From positions 248,001-312,000 of the forward strand of contig JAXDFZ010000014.1 of NCBI GenBank assembly GCA_034665305.1: 64,000 nucleotides of DNA. The letters run 5' to 3'. This DNA is from DASXRU01 sp034665305. Lineage in GTDB: Bacteria > Acidobacteriota > Blastocatellia > Pyrinomonadales > Pyrinomonadaceae. The position numbers and the translations under genes were made by a program. This document shows positions 51,086 through 61,600 of the stretch, one piece after another. Position 1 is the stretch's first letter. Each line of letters opens with the position of its first letter. The notes below the pieces were generated by a model. It searched no databases. It saw nothing but the letters and a program-made list of their open reading frames with translations, and was not told the origin of the DNA.

Positions 51086-52354
51086 TCATTCGTACCGTAA
51101 CGCTTCGATTGGATTGAGTCGCGCAGCTTTCCAGGCAGGCCAGAGGCCGAAGACAACGCCCAAGCCAACCGAAACGGTGAAGCCAACCAAAGGGGCCCAG
51201 AGCGGGATGTAGGTCGGCATGAAAGTTTTGATCAGCAGCGCAATCCCACAGCCGAGCAAAATGCCGAGCAGTCCACCCAGGCCGGTGAGCGTTGCAGCCT
51301 CAATCAGGAATTGCAGGACGATGTCGCGCTTATGCGCGCCGATGGCCTTGCGCACTCCGATCTCGCGCGTTCGTTCCGTAACTGAAACGAGCATGATGTT
51401 CATCACGCCGATGCCGCCGATGAGCAAACCGACGCTGGAGATTGCTACCATCAAAGCAAAGACACCGCCGGTAATCGCCGCAAACTGATCGAGAATCTGA
51501 TCGGAAGTCGAGATGCCGAAATTGTCGGGCTTTCCGTAAGGAACTTTACGGCGGCGCCGCAAAAGTTCGCGCACCTCTTCTTCGGCCTGATTCATTTTTC
51601 CCGGGTGCGCCTGGGCGAGGACAAAATTGTCGTCGACCTCCGGGTACAGTTTCTGCAGCGTAAGATAAGGCATGTACACGGCCTTGTTTTCGTTGTTCGG
51701 ATCTTCGGCGCCTACCAGGAATATGTCGCGTTCGGCCAGCACGCCGATAACGCGATAGTTGCGGCCGTTGATCGATATCTCCTGGTCCAGGGCGTTGCTA
51801 AACGGGAACAGCACGTTGGCGACGTCGCGGCCCAGCACGACCACCTTCGCGTGCCGCTGATTTTCATCTTCGGTGTAATAGCGACCTTCCGCCACCGAGG
51901 TCACACCCATTTTGAAGTACGCCGGGGAAGCGCCCTGGACCGCGGCATTGGTCATTTCGATCTGGTGATAGCGGACGTTAACGCGTTCGGTGAATGGGCC
52001 GGCAGTGAAATCTATCGGCGACATGAACGCCGCCACGAGGGCGACCGAAGGACACTCAGCCTGGATCGCGAGCGTGTCGTCATAGCTGATCGGTTTGCGC
52101 ATGCGCTCTTCGGCAGAAGGGTTGAAGTTGAACCCCGGATCGAACCGGTAAATGTAGATTGAGTTGGTGCCGAACGATTCGATTTCCTTCGATACCCGCG
52201 CGTCGATTCCGGAAACGAACGCGGCGATCACAATCACCGTCATCGTTCCAATCACGACCCCGAGCACGGTCAAGAGCGATCGCAGCTTATGCAGCCGGAG
52301 CGTATCCAGCGCCATTAGCAGGTTCTCGTAAATGCTGCCGCGGAAAAGTCGCAT
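51086..52354 (-). CDS. MacB-type ABC permease (1)
   Basis: 422 residues with one N-terminal helix (~20-42), a periplasmic MacB domain (~45-280), and three C-terminal helices. FtsX motif SVTERTREIGVRKAIGAHKRDI (~330-351). MacB-type pumps export lipoproteins, toxins or siderophores when paired with an ATPase and an MFP adaptor. No ATPase is encoded here. Confidence 0.87.
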   Translation of the reverse strand: MRLFRGSIYENLLMALDTLRLHKLRSLLTVLGVVIGTMTVIVIAAFVSGIDARVSKEIESFGTNSIYIYRFDPGFNFNPSAEERMRKPISYDDTLAIQAECPSVALVAAFMSPIDFTAGPFTERVNVRYHQIEMTNAAVQGASPAYFKMGVTSVAEGRYYTEDENQRHAKVVVLGRDVANVLFPFSNALDQEISINGRNYRVIGVLAERDIFLVGAEDPNNENKAVYMPYLTLQKLYPEVDDNFVLAQAHPGKMNQAEEEVRELLRRRRKVPYGKPDNFGISTSDQILDQFAAITGGVFALMVAISSVGLLIGGIGVMNIMLVSVTERTREIGVRKAIGAHKRDIVLQFLIEAATLTGLGGLLGILLGCGIALLIKTFMPTYIPLWAPLVGFTVSVGLGVVFGLWPAWKAARLNPIEALRYE

Positions 52355-52406
52355 ATGGAAAAAGCCGTAAACCGTGAACCGTCACCTGTGAAGTCGGATC
52401 CGTTTA

Positions 52407-52527
52407 TGGAGTGTGCCGGCAGAGCGAAGCGGCGATGGCGCTTTGGAATCTTTGGTGAAAATTCAGAGCGCGAACTATCTTCGCCAAATCCAAAGCGGGG
52501 TCGCGCTACGCTTGCCACCGCACTCCA
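52407..52527. repeat. Inverted repeat element, GGAGTG family (R10)
   Basis: The left arm 52407-52447 starts TGGAGTGTGCCGGCAG and ends GCGCTTTGGA; the right arm 52489-52527 is TCCAAAGCGG...CACTCCA. Same family as R11 (58516-58616). It fills the gap between the two permease genes. Confidence 0.85.
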
Positions 52528-52537
52528 AAATTCGCCT

Positions 52538-53764
52538 TCATTCCGAACGTAGCGCTTCGATGGGATCCAAGCGCGCGGCGCGCCACGCAGGATACACTCC
52601 GGAAACAAGTCCGACGCTCGCCGATACGGCCAGGGCTAACGTCACTGCCAACCACGGCAATGCGGTCGGCACAGGAGTGAAGGTGGCAACCAACAACGCC
52701 AGCGTGTAGGCGATGCCGACGCCAATCGCACCGCCAATCAGTGACAACAACGTCGACTCCGCCAGGAACTGTTTCAGGATATCACTGCGCCGCGCGCCGA
52801 TGCTTTTGCGTATGCCGATCTCTTTCGTGCGCTCAGTGACGCTTACCAGCATGATGTTCATGATCACAATACCGCCCACGACCAATGAAATTGAAGTGAC
52901 TCCGATCGCGGCTACTTGAATGGTGCCGAATATCTTGTCGCGCAGTTCGTTGATGGCGCTGGGTGTGATAATGCCGAAGTTGTCCTTCTCACCTGGCGCC
53001 AGCCGGCGTCGCGTGCGCATAACGACGCGCGCTTCATCGATGGCATCCTGGTAACTCTGCTCGTTCATGGAAGTGACACTGATGCTGAGCGATCGCCGGG
53101 AGCCATAGGACGCCAGAAAAGTTGCAAGCGGAACGGCCACGTACATGTCGCGCGGCTGCCCGAAAACTGAACCGAGCGCGGCGCCGACACCGATCACTTC
53201 ATAGGCGCGACCGTCGATGCGGATCGTCTGGCCCAGCGGATTTGATGTTGGGAATAGTTTATCCGAGACGTCCGCGCCGATGAAACAAACAGGACGCCGG
53301 GCATCGTCTTCGTTCTTGTTGAAATAACGGCCATCGCTGGCAGCGATGCGTTCGATGTCAGCGATGTTCGCGGTCGTGGCGCTGATATGAATCCGCATCA
53401 GGTTGATCGCGCCAAACTTCACGTCGGCGGCGGTATCGGCCTTGGCGCCAACTTCGCGTATGGCATTGCCGCGCGCGCGCAGGGCCTCAACATCTTCCAA
53501 CGTCAAATCGCGATTGCGGCGGCGCGCAGCGTTCAAAGCTTCGACGCTGGAAAAATCATCGATGGAATACTTTCTAACTGCAAAAGCGTTGGTGCCGATG
53601 TTGGCAATCTTTTCGTCAACGTAGGAATTGAAGCCTTCGACCAGTGAAACGACGACGATGACGGTCGCTACGCCGAAGATCACCCCCAGCAATGTTAGAA
53701 ACGAGCGCAGCTTGTGCCCGAGTATCGCGGCCAGCGCCAACTTGAGGGCTTCGAGAAAAGGCAT
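52538..53764 (-). CDS. MacB-type ABC permease (2)
   Basis: 408 residues, same architecture as the following permease: helix ~20-42, periplasmic domain, FtsX motif SVTERTKEIGIRKSIGARRSDI (~315-336), C-terminal helices and the shared ending PIEALRSE. The two differ throughout, so they are old paralogues that may form a heterodimer. Ankyrin/YdeI genes lie upstream. Confidence 0.87.
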   Translation of the reverse strand: MPFLEALKLALAAILGHKLRSFLTLLGVIFGVATVIVVVSLVEGFNSYVDEKIANIGTNAFAVRKYSIDDFSSVEALNAARRRNRDLTLEDVEALRARGNAIREVGAKADTAADVKFGAINLMRIHISATTANIADIERIAASDGRYFNKNEDDARRPVCFIGADVSDKLFPTSNPLGQTIRIDGRAYEVIGVGAALGSVFGQPRDMYVAVPLATFLASYGSRRSLSISVTSMNEQSYQDAIDEARVVMRTRRRLAPGEKDNFGIITPSAINELRDKIFGTIQVAAIGVTSISLVVGGIVIMNIMLVSVTERTKEIGIRKSIGARRSDILKQFLAESTLLSLIGGAIGVGIAYTLALLVATFTPVPTALPWLAVTLALAVSASVGLVSGVYPAWRAARLDPIEALRSE

Positions 53765-53935
53765 TTGGAGTTTTAGATCGAGTGAAAGCGCTGACGCCGA
53801 AAATCCTTGAATAACTACGCGACAAGGTTGAGGTCGGTTTCAGTACTGTGGTGCAAGATAACTTCTACATTTCATCCGGCGAACTTCATACCTTAGTAAC
53901 TTCAGCAATTGTCGGAGCCCGCATTTGCGGGTGTC

Positions 53936-54111
53936 ATATCCGTAGCCCACAGCGCGAGCTGTGGGTTCATCGCGGCGATTAAAGACCAGCTCGCGAAGCG
54001 AGCGGCATAAATGCGAAGGTTTCGCTCGTTGCATTGCTTATGCCGCCCCGCTGGGGCTCGGTTCCGATGCGCCCACATTCACCCACAGCTTGCGCTGTGG
54101 GCTACGGATAT
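53936..54111. repeat. Nested palindrome element at the ankyrin gene end (R12)
   Basis: The outer arms ATATCCGTAGCCCACAGC (53936-53953) and its exact complement (54094-54111) each form a small palindrome with the adjacent AGCTGTGGG or CCCACAGC. Inner pair: GAGCGGCATAA (54000-54010) against TTATGCCGC (54038-54046). The ankyrin stop codon (54104-54102) lies inside the right arm. The remainder of the 337-nt gap (53765-54101) has no gene. Confidence 0.9.
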
Positions 54112-54578
54112 TTCGTTGGCTGCGCCAACTGGTTGACCTTAGCTTCGTTACGCTCGATCGCGCCATGCTGTTTCAGGAGATTAGCCACTGGTTTGGCCTT
54201 ATGAAACTCCGTTTCCTCAAGCGGCGTCCGGCCATTGAGATTTATGGCATTGATGTCCGCGCCGTGTGCGATCAGGACTTCCGCGATGGCCCGCTGATTT
54301 GCGTGCGCTGCCGCATGCAGTGGCGTAATGCCCCAGTGATCGTTCTGGTTGGTCGCGTTGACGACGGCGCCGCGACTTAATAACAGTTCAACTACTGCCA
54401 GGTGGCCTTTCCAGGTAGCGCAGTGCAACGGCGTCGACCCGTCCGCATCCTTCACGGAAATCAGCGAGGCATCTTGCTCGAGCAGCAGCTGCACACGTAA
54501 CACCGCACCTGATTTTGCGGCCTTGAGCATTTCCTTTTGCAGGTTCACAGGTTTTGCTTCTCCCGATGACATCTCCAC
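54102..54578 (-). CDS. Ankyrin-repeat protein
   Basis: 158 residues with four ankyrin repeats (~15-140): DGSTPLHCATWKGHLAVVELLLSRGAVVNA, then WGITPLHAAAHANQRAIAEVLIAHGADINA, then GRTPLEETEFHKAKPVANLLKQHGA. Protein-protein interaction module without signal peptide. GAGGAGG precedes the ATG, 4 nt after the YdeI stop. The last three codons and stop come from repeat element R12, so the native C-terminus may have been slightly longer. Confidence 0.88.
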   Translation of the reverse strand: MEMSSGEAKPVNLQKEMLKAAKSGAVLRVQLLLEQDASLISVKDADGSTPLHCATWKGHLAVVELLLSRGAVVNATNQNDHWGITPLHAAAHANQRAIAEVLIAHGADINAINLNGRTPLEETEFHKAKPVANLLKQHGAIERNEAKVNQLAQPTKYP

Positions 54579-54582
54579 CTCC

Positions 54583-55149
54583 TCATATCACCCTTTGCCT
54601 GGCGGCGGACGTCGCAAGCAGTTTTTGTAAACGTTTCTGCCTGGTTTCTTCCCGCTTCGCGCTGACAATCCACCAGCTCATAAGCTTGCGGTATCCGGGT
54701 GGCTGAGCTGCAAAGAAAGTCCAGGCGGCCTTGTTCTGCTTCATCTGGGTCAGGTACGGCTCAGGCAAAGTGACACTGCGCTGTTCATATGAATAGATGC
54801 CGGACTTGTTTTCCCGCCGCTCAGCAAACGCCGCGAGCCCGGCGGGCTGCATCAGTCCCTGCGTCTTCAGTTCACCAACGCGCTTGATGTTGACGGCACT
54901 CCAGATGCTGCCACGCCGGCGTGGCGTGAAGCGGATCGTGTACGCCTCGTCATCAACCCGCTTGCGAATGCCATCGATCCAGCCGAAGCAAAGTGCTGCA
55001 TCGACCGACTCCGGCCACGTGATGCTCGCTTTGCCGGAATCTTTTTTATAGAAGCCGACCCAGAGTTCATCTTTGGTCGCGTGATTTTTTCCCAGCCACC
55101 GGCGGAAACTAGCGGGCGTCGGGAAGTAGGTGATTGCCTGATTCGACAT
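54583..55149 (-). CDS. YdeI/OmpD-associated family protein
   Basis: 188 residues. The family motif region is FGWIDGIRKRVDDEAYTIRFTPRRRGSIWSAVNIKRV (~53-89), with WVGFYKKDSGKASITW upstream. C-terminal RKLMSWWIVSAKREETRQKRLQKLL is typical. Family proteins are linked to bacteriocin tolerance and outer-membrane stress, mechanism unclear. Likely operon with the ankyrin gene. Confidence 0.85.
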   Translation of the reverse strand: MSNQAITYFPTPASFRRWLGKNHATKDELWVGFYKKDSGKASITWPESVDAALCFGWIDGIRKRVDDEAYTIRFTPRRRGSIWSAVNIKRVGELKTQGLMQPAGLAAFAERRENKSGIYSYEQRSVTLPEPYLTQMKQNKAAWTFFAAQPPGYRKLMSWWIVSAKREETRQKRLQKLLATSAARQRVI

Positions 55150-55153
55150 GGTT

Positions 55154-55240
55154 GTAGGGGTGGCACTCCGTGGCCACCCCCTTTGCTTGGAACCTACGAA
55201 TGTAAGGAACCTGAGGGGGCGGCCACGGAGTGCAGCCCTA
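55154..55240. repeat. Inverted repeat element, GTAGGGGTGGC family (R13)
   Basis: GCACTCCGTGGCC (55163-55175) is matched exactly by GGCCACGGAGTGC (55221-55233), with flanking GGGGTGGC palindromes. It fills the gap between the YdeI and MFS genes. Confidence 0.85.
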
Positions 55241-55254
55241 AATTCGTTTCCCGA

Positions 55255-56754
55255 TCAATTCACTTCACTCCAAATACGCACGTGCCTGGTTTCCTTAAGC
55301 AAGAGAGAGCCGACGATAAAGGTTATGCCGGCGACGACGATCGGATAGTACAGGCCGGCGTAGATGTTGCCTGTTTGCGCGATGACAGTCAGGCCGATGA
55401 GCGGCAGCAAACCGCCGAAGACGCCATTGCCGATATGATAGGGCAACGACAGCGACGTGTATCTGATTTTTGCCGGAAAGGCTTCTACCAAATAAGCCGC
55501 AATTGGCCCGTAAACCATGGTGACGAAAATGACCTGAACGAAGACAAGCAGAATCAGTTTCCACGCAATCGCGGAACTCATAAGAGTGCTGAAGTCTGTG
55601 TAGGGCAGAACTTCCGGCGCCGGTTGCAGCACATCGTTCACTCTGGTCTGCGGCGTCAGGTTGATAGCACCTGTGACGGCATTTTTCTGCGAGATGGCGG
55701 TTACCACGCTTGAGCCAGCCGCCGATTGCATGGCGTGATAAATAGGCAGGTACATTATCGCGGCCAACAGACAACCCGCCATCATGATCCATTTGCGGCC
55801 GATGCGATCGGATAACGCGCCGAAGAAAACGAACAACGGCATGCCCAGCAGCAACGCGATCGCAACGATGTAGTTCGCAGAACGTCCGTTCACTTTCAGG
55901 ATCGTCTGCAGGTAGAACAACGCGTAGAACTGCCCGGTGTACCAAACGACGCCCTGGCCGGCCGTTGCTCCGAAGAGCGAGATGAGGACGCGCTTAAGAT
56001 TCCCCCATTTCGTAAACGCTTCTTTCAAAGGCTGCACGGAGGTCATGCCGGCGCTCTTGATCTGACGAAAGATGGGCGACTCCTTCATGCGCAACCTGAT
56101 GTAGAGCGAGATGCCCACCAGGAAAATCGAAATTACGAATGGCACGCGCCAGCCCCAGGAGTTGAACGTCTCTTTGCTCATCGCGTTCTGCACAGTCAGG
56201 ACGACAACGAGGGAAAGGAAGAGACCTAACGTCGCAGTGATTTGAATGAAGCTGGTGTAGAACCCACGGCGTTCATCGGGTACGTGCTCAGCGACATAAA
56301 CGGCAGCGCCGCCGTACTCGCCGCCGAGCGCAAGTCCCTGCAGTATGCGTATGAGAAGCAGAATTATTGGCGCTGCTATTCCGATCGTCGCGTAGGTTGG
56401 CAGGAAACCTATCGCGGCCGTGGCGCCGCCCATGATTAGAAGCGTGACGAGAAATGCGTACTTGCGCCCGACGAGGTCGCCGATGCGTCCGAAGAAAAGT
56501 GCGCCAAACGGCCGCACGACAAATCCCACGGCAAAGGTAGAAAGATAAGCGATGAGCGCTAATGTGTTATTGCCCCTGGGATAGAATAGCGGCGAGATGA
56601 CGATGGCGAGGCTGCCGAAAATATAGAAGTCGTACCATTCGATCATGGTGCCGACCGCGGACGCTGCGATCACTTGCCAGATGCGGTAACCATGGACCGC
56701 ATCGTCACCGGCGCGACCGGCGGCTGTTTGTGGAATGGAAGGTTTTTGAGCCAA
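55255..56754 (-). CDS. MHS-type MFS symporter (ProP/KgtP-like)
   Basis: 499 residues, twelve helices. Metabolite:H+ symporter signature at the N-terminus (ASAVGTMIEWYDFYIFGSLA, ~32-51) and motif A GRIGDLVGRKYAFLV (~90-104), with LQGLALGGEYGGAAVYVAEH (~138-157). Candidate substrates in the family include proline/betaine, citrate, alpha-ketoglutarate and shikimate. A long extracytoplasmic insert lies at ~345-395. Substrate not resolved. Confidence 0.88.
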   Translation of the reverse strand: MAQKPSIPQTAAGRAGDDAVHGYRIWQVIAASAVGTMIEWYDFYIFGSLAIVISPLFYPRGNNTLALIAYLSTFAVGFVVRPFGALFFGRIGDLVGRKYAFLVTLLIMGGATAAIGFLPTYATIGIAAPIILLLIRILQGLALGGEYGGAAVYVAEHVPDERRGFYTSFIQITATLGLFLSLVVVLTVQNAMSKETFNSWGWRVPFVISIFLVGISLYIRLRMKESPIFRQIKSAGMTSVQPLKEAFTKWGNLKRVLISLFGATAGQGVVWYTGQFYALFYLQTILKVNGRSANYIVAIALLLGMPLFVFFGALSDRIGRKWIMMAGCLLAAIMYLPIYHAMQSAAGSSVVTAISQKNAVTGAINLTPQTRVNDVLQPAPEVLPYTDFSTLMSSAIAWKLILLVFVQVIFVTMVYGPIAAYLVEAFPAKIRYTSLSLPYHIGNGVFGGLLPLIGLTVIAQTGNIYAGLYYPIVVAGITFIVGSLLLKETRHVRIWSEVN

Positions 56755-56787
56755 AGAGTTTGCCTTTTAGTTTCGCCGATCCAGCAA

Positions 56788-56891
56788 CTCAAGCTCTTCA
56801 CTGGGACCGCGGGCGTCCCGCCCGCTCTTACCAAGTGTCCAGTTTTCTGAAAGAGCGGGCGAGACGCCCGCGGTCCAGTGAAGAGCTTGAG
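56788..56891. repeat. Inverted repeat element, GGGACCGCGGGCG family (R14)
   Basis: CTCAAGCTCTTCACTGG (56788-56804) is matched exactly by its complement (56875-56891), and each arm continues through GCGGGCGtcccGCCCGC. Same family as the outer arms of R7. Loop 21 nt. Confidence 0.9.
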
Positions 56892-56917
56892 GCGTATCGA
56901 CAATAGCTATGTTGTGC

Positions 56918-58381
56918 TCAGCGTTTTGGTGCTTTGCCCGGTTCCCACGCCGGCCGGAAAGTCGAATCTGCGAGCCAGCGCACGGGCTTAATCAACGAGT
57001 GAATTGACTGTGTCATGAAGCTGAAATCGATCTTTGATACGTCATCACTCGGCCGGTGGTAATCAGTATGCAAGCCAAAGCTGGATACTGTATGAGCGAC
57101 TACGCCGCGCACTGCGAGCGTGTAGTTATCGGAGCGCTGAAAGAAATTTTGATCCGGATGCGGATCGGCGACGAGTCGCGCTCCCTGCCTGGCCAGTTCC
57201 GGCCCCAGGTTCGAACGTTCATAGCCGGTCAGCCAAAGCGTGTTTGCGGCGACCTTGGCGTCCGGCCGTCCCAGCATTTCCAGGTTGATGTCCGCGATGA
57301 TGTGATCGAGCGGAACGGGTGAGTGGGCTACGAAAAACTGCGCGCCCCAACCACCGCGTTCTTCGCTGCCGAAGCACACGAAGTAGATGGTTCGTTTTGG
57401 GCGCCGACCGCTGGCCAGCGCGCGCGCGAGTTCCAACACCGCTATGCAGCCCGAAGCATCGTCGTCAGCACCATTAAAGATCGCGTCGCCGTTCACCGGT
57501 TCGCCCACACCCAGGTGGTCCAGGTGCGCGCTGAGAAAGATCGCGTCGGCGGCCATTGCGGGATCGGAACCGCGAATCATTCCTACGGCGTTCCACGTGG
57601 CAGCTAAATCATTCGGCTGCGTTGGTGCCCCGAATTCGATCCGGGTACCAGCGGGCATCGCGGCCAGTTCAGCAAACGCTTCCGGTCGCAAATTAATTGC
57701 GGCGAACGGAACATCACCTGGGCCAGTCGCGGGGGCGTCGCTTTGCACGCGACTGGGCAATACAGGCAGTGGAGCGTTGCCCGCTTCTCGCAACTGCTTG
57801 TTGGCCTCGCTTTCGGGAAGAATGACGCCCGCGGCCTGGGCCATCCGTGCGCGGCCGATTACTTCCTGACGTTTTTGCCGGCTCGCGCCCGCGGGTAAAC
57901 GAACCAGCGCCACGGAACCTTTCGCCGGCGCGGCGTCGGCTTCAATGATCTGCAAATCTCCGGCGACTTGCGGCGCACGCAGAAATGATACGAGCAGATC
58001 GCTTCCGTACTTCCACGTCCGTGTCTGATTGCCTGAAGTGGCGCGCAGTGCCGGCGCCTCAGTGAACTTCAGGCCTTGCAGTCCAACTCTTTGCACAAAG
58101 CCCTTCGCACCGGAAGCGTCAGCGTCGCCCGCGGGTTCAAGTCCAAACTGATGAAACTGTGAACCGATGTATTCCGCGGCAATGCGTTCATAGCCGCTGG
58201 CGCTGCCGCGTCCCTGCATCGCATCGCTCGCCAAAAAGTTCATCTCCGCGCGTATGTTGCGCTCGAGCGTTACCAGATCTGTTGTCGGGTCGGGTTTCTG
58301 TTGCGCGAGGGCGGTGTTTGCCAGCGAGACCAGCAGCGTAAGCAGAACCAGGCGATTGAACACGGGACGACGAAGATTCAT
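56918..58381 (-). CDS. M28-family zinc aminopeptidase, secreted
   Basis: 487 residues from the ATG at 58381, which gives a good signal peptide (NRLVLLTLLVSLANTALAQQ) and has GGAG 7 nt before. A PA-like inserted domain (~80-220) precedes the catalytic M28 core: AHLDHLG (~284), GADDDASG (~303), GSEERGGWG (~335) and NLEMLGRPD (~363), containing the two-zinc ligands. A late His (VVAHTVSSFGLHTDYH, ~430-445) completes the site. Cleaves N-terminal residues from peptides in periplasm or outside. Confidence 0.9.
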   Translation of the reverse strand: MNLRRPVFNRLVLLTLLVSLANTALAQQKPDPTTDLVTLERNIRAEMNFLASDAMQGRGSASGYERIAAEYIGSQFHQFGLEPAGDADASGAKGFVQRVGLQGLKFTEAPALRATSGNQTRTWKYGSDLLVSFLRAPQVAGDLQIIEADAAPAKGSVALVRLPAGASRQKRQEVIGRARMAQAAGVILPESEANKQLREAGNAPLPVLPSRVQSDAPATGPGDVPFAAINLRPEAFAELAAMPAGTRIEFGAPTQPNDLAATWNAVGMIRGSDPAMAADAIFLSAHLDHLGVGEPVNGDAIFNGADDDASGCIAVLELARALASGRRPKRTIYFVCFGSEERGGWGAQFFVAHSPVPLDHIIADINLEMLGRPDAKVAANTLWLTGYERSNLGPELARQGARLVADPHPDQNFFQRSDNYTLAVRGVVAHTVSSFGLHTDYHRPSDDVSKIDFSFMTQSIHSLIKPVRWLADSTFRPAWEPGKAPKR

Positions 58382-58515
58382 TTGCGACTCCAAAATAGAA
58401 GAACTGCAGATTGACTGATTGCGCGGGATTGTAACACTCAATGGGGGCGGCGGGATGGCGTACCGGTAATTCTAGCAGGCTGCTGAAAATCTCAACTTGA
58501 GAATTGAATCAGCAT

Positions 58516-58616
58516 ATTTGGAGTGCGCCGACAGCGGCGGCGCTTTGGATTCTTAAGTTTTTGCATCCGGCGAATCCAAAGCGGCGTCCCGCTCCGCTTG
58601 CCGCCGCACTCCAAAT
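58516..58616. repeat. Inverted repeat element, GGAGTG family (R11)
   Basis: ATTTGGAGTGC (58516-58526) is matched by GCACTCCAAAT (58606-58616), and GCGCTTTGGATT by AATCCAAAGC. It is the same family as R10. The 5' flank contains AGGCTGCTGAAAA (58475 region), itself a common repeat seed. It ends 15 nt before the receptor stop. Confidence 0.9.
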
Positions 58617-58631
58617 AGTTTTTCGAGCCTG

Positions 58632-61600
58632 TTAGAAGCTCAATCTGACGCGCAGTGTGATCTGTCGATTCCCACCGGGTCCTCCCGCGCCGCCCGGCCC
58701 GAAGAAGAAGATATTGGATCCGCCTACCGACTTCAGAAACGACGGCGAGGACATGTTGCCGATGGGATTGCCCTTATTGGCGCGGTTCAAAAGATTACTG
58801 ACATTGAGGGACAACTGCAGTTGATAGGGCCTGCGAATGGCAGGCTTGGCGGCCGGCTTTTGACCGGGGGCCGCGGCTGCAGTGACTGTCGCTGGTGGAG
58901 CGGCAGCGGCCGCCGGAGCTATGGCCGGACCAAACCTTATCGTCCGGGAGAGACCCAGGCTCACTGACAGAAAGTTCTCGCCTTCGCCAAAGTTGCGCGG
59001 AATTATTTGCTGGCCGGGAACAGGATTGGGATCAAAAGCACCGATGGGTGTGACGATCACGCCCGGCTTGCTGAGATCGGTCGCAAACGCCGGACGCTCA
59101 ACAAAGAACGTGTCGCCATTGGTATCACGACCGGTGGTGATGTTGAAGGGGTTGCCGGAATTGGCGACGATGAAAGTATTCACGCTGACGCCCAGCGGTA
59201 ATTGATAACTGCTGTTGGCCCACAAAAAATGACGCGTGTCGAAACTGGCGCGGCCCCATTCGTTACTGAAGTCATAAGCATCGAAAGGCGAACCGCTGAC
59301 GCCGCCGTCATCGCTGTTGGTCTTATTGAAGGAGTAGCTGATCCAACCGTTAAACTTCTTGTGGGTTGCATTCAAGTTCAAACTTAAAGAGTTACTCACC
59401 TGCGTAGCGTTCGATTGCCATTCAATAACATTGCCGGCTCCCTGGCCCAGCGGGCGTATGCCGCTTGACGGCTGAGCCGGATTGTACGTTCCGCCCAACG
59501 GTGCATTGATGTTCGTTGAGCGCAGGTTACGCAGGGTCCGGTAATGAGAGTAGGTCACCGAAAGTTTTAAATGATAAGGAAGCTGTTGCTCCAGGCTGAC
59601 CGACCCGCGCAAAGAAAGTGAAGGGGCCAGTTCAGGATTTAGGACCCGCCGTGTTTGTGGTTGCGCAAATGCGGCCAGGTCGTTGATTTGCGGGACAGCG
59701 GGAAATAACCCCAGCACCGCCGGATCAGAAACTACATATTGACGCTGATTTACACCATTGAACCGCAGCGCTTGCATGGTCAGATCTTCGGCGATCCGGT
59801 TGTAGAAGATGCCGAAACCGCCGCGCACCACCGTCTTGTTCTGGCTCCCGCCAGGCGACCCTGCGGCAGTTGCAGGTTTCGCCGGCGCGGCATCCTTCGA
59901 GCCACTTGCCGCCGATGGAGCTGCGGCTTTTTTCTTTCCTCCGCCAAAGGACGGCGACCATGCGAAGCCGATGCGCGGCGCAAAGTTCAGATCGCTACTG
60001 ATGTTGTTCTGGTTCTCGTAGCGGAAGCCGGGCGAGATCGTAAAGTTAGGCCGCAGCTTCCACTCGTCCTGCACATAGAAACCAATGTCCCGCTGGCTGA
60101 CGCTGACTTCGGGATTGCCGCCGGCAATAGATAACTGTGTAGGGCCGCCGCCCAGGATCCGGACCTGCGCCGCAGTCAAGCCTTGTCTCTGAAACACGAG
60201 CGTGCGCCGATAGCGCTCGAGGCTGTTGATGGCAATCGTTCCGGCGCCTGGGACGACCTGATCGTTGGCGTCGAGGACCGGGCCGGTACCACCGCCGAAG
60301 GTGTAAGTGCCGCCAAAATTTGAGGGGGCAATACTTCTTATACCGACATAGCGGAGGCGCCCACCAATTTTCAGGAAGTGATTACCTGACGACCAGGAAG
60401 TGAAATTCTGCAACTCCGCGCGATTCTGCGTGTTGGCCGCCAAACCCACTTGCGAACCGCCACTGAAAAATGAATCGGCCACATTCAAGGCCGGCAGCGC
60501 GGTCAGCGCCGTTTGGGAATAGACACCGTGAGTAATCTGCAAGCGAGTTTCGTTGATGGCCTTTTCATTCAGGATAGTCGTCTCAGTGAGTTGCAAGCCG
60601 TAGTAACGACGCTCGCCGCGATAAGCGCGTGACGGCAAGGCGAATCCGCCGATGCCCTGCCGCGCCTGGGAGAACTGGTTGTACTCGAAACTTCCGACCA
60701 GTGTGTGCTGCTTATTTACCTTCACGTCGGCGCGACCGGTGAAGTTTGTCGAGACCTGCGGTGTGATTATGGTCTGATTGAATTGCACCGGCTTGAGGGT
60801 CAGCTCATCCAGGATCGTGGCATTGATAAGTGAATTGGTGTCATTGGCGTTCCGCGCCATAAAAAGCGAGAAGGAAGCACGTTTAGCCTTAATCGGCCCG
60901 GTTAGGTTTCCGTTGAAAGAGCGCTGCTGATAAGGCGCTCGCACGGCGGAATAGGGATTGCGCGAATTCAGACTCTCGTCATTGAATTGAAAGCCGACGC
61001 CGCCATGGAATTTATCTGAGCCGGGCTGAGTAAAGATTTCTATTCCGCCCCATCCGGGGAATTCATTCTCCGCGGAGTAAGGATTTTGATTAATGCGAAC
61101 CTCGCGAATCGTTTCCTTCGGCGGTATCTGTCCGTTCGAAAAACCGTCGACTTTGATCTGCGGGCCATTCTCACCCTGAGGTGGACCCGCCAGTGCCTGC
61201 AGGGCCGAGGCGAAGGCGTCCGGATCAGAAGGCAAGGCCTCCAACTCGCGTTCGCGCAAGACCACTGCATCAGCATTTCGATCGGCATCAGTGCTGAGGC
61301 TTTTCTGATCAACCGTGACGGATTGTTCGACGGAAGCAATGTTCAGTTGCAAGTCAAATGGCGTAGTCCGGCCGGATCGGACTTCGATTCGCTTTTCTTC
61401 AAACTGATCAAAACCCGGAGCGGCCGCCGTTAAATCGTAAAACCCCGGTGGCAGAGACTTAAATTCAAAACCGCCGTTTGAGTTGCTGGTTGCTTTTCTT
61501 TCGGCGCCCTTAGCGTCCCGAAGAATTACCTTGGCGCTGACGATCAGGCCACCCGCCGGGTCAGTGACTGTGCCTTTGAGAGCGCCGGTACCTTGTTGCG

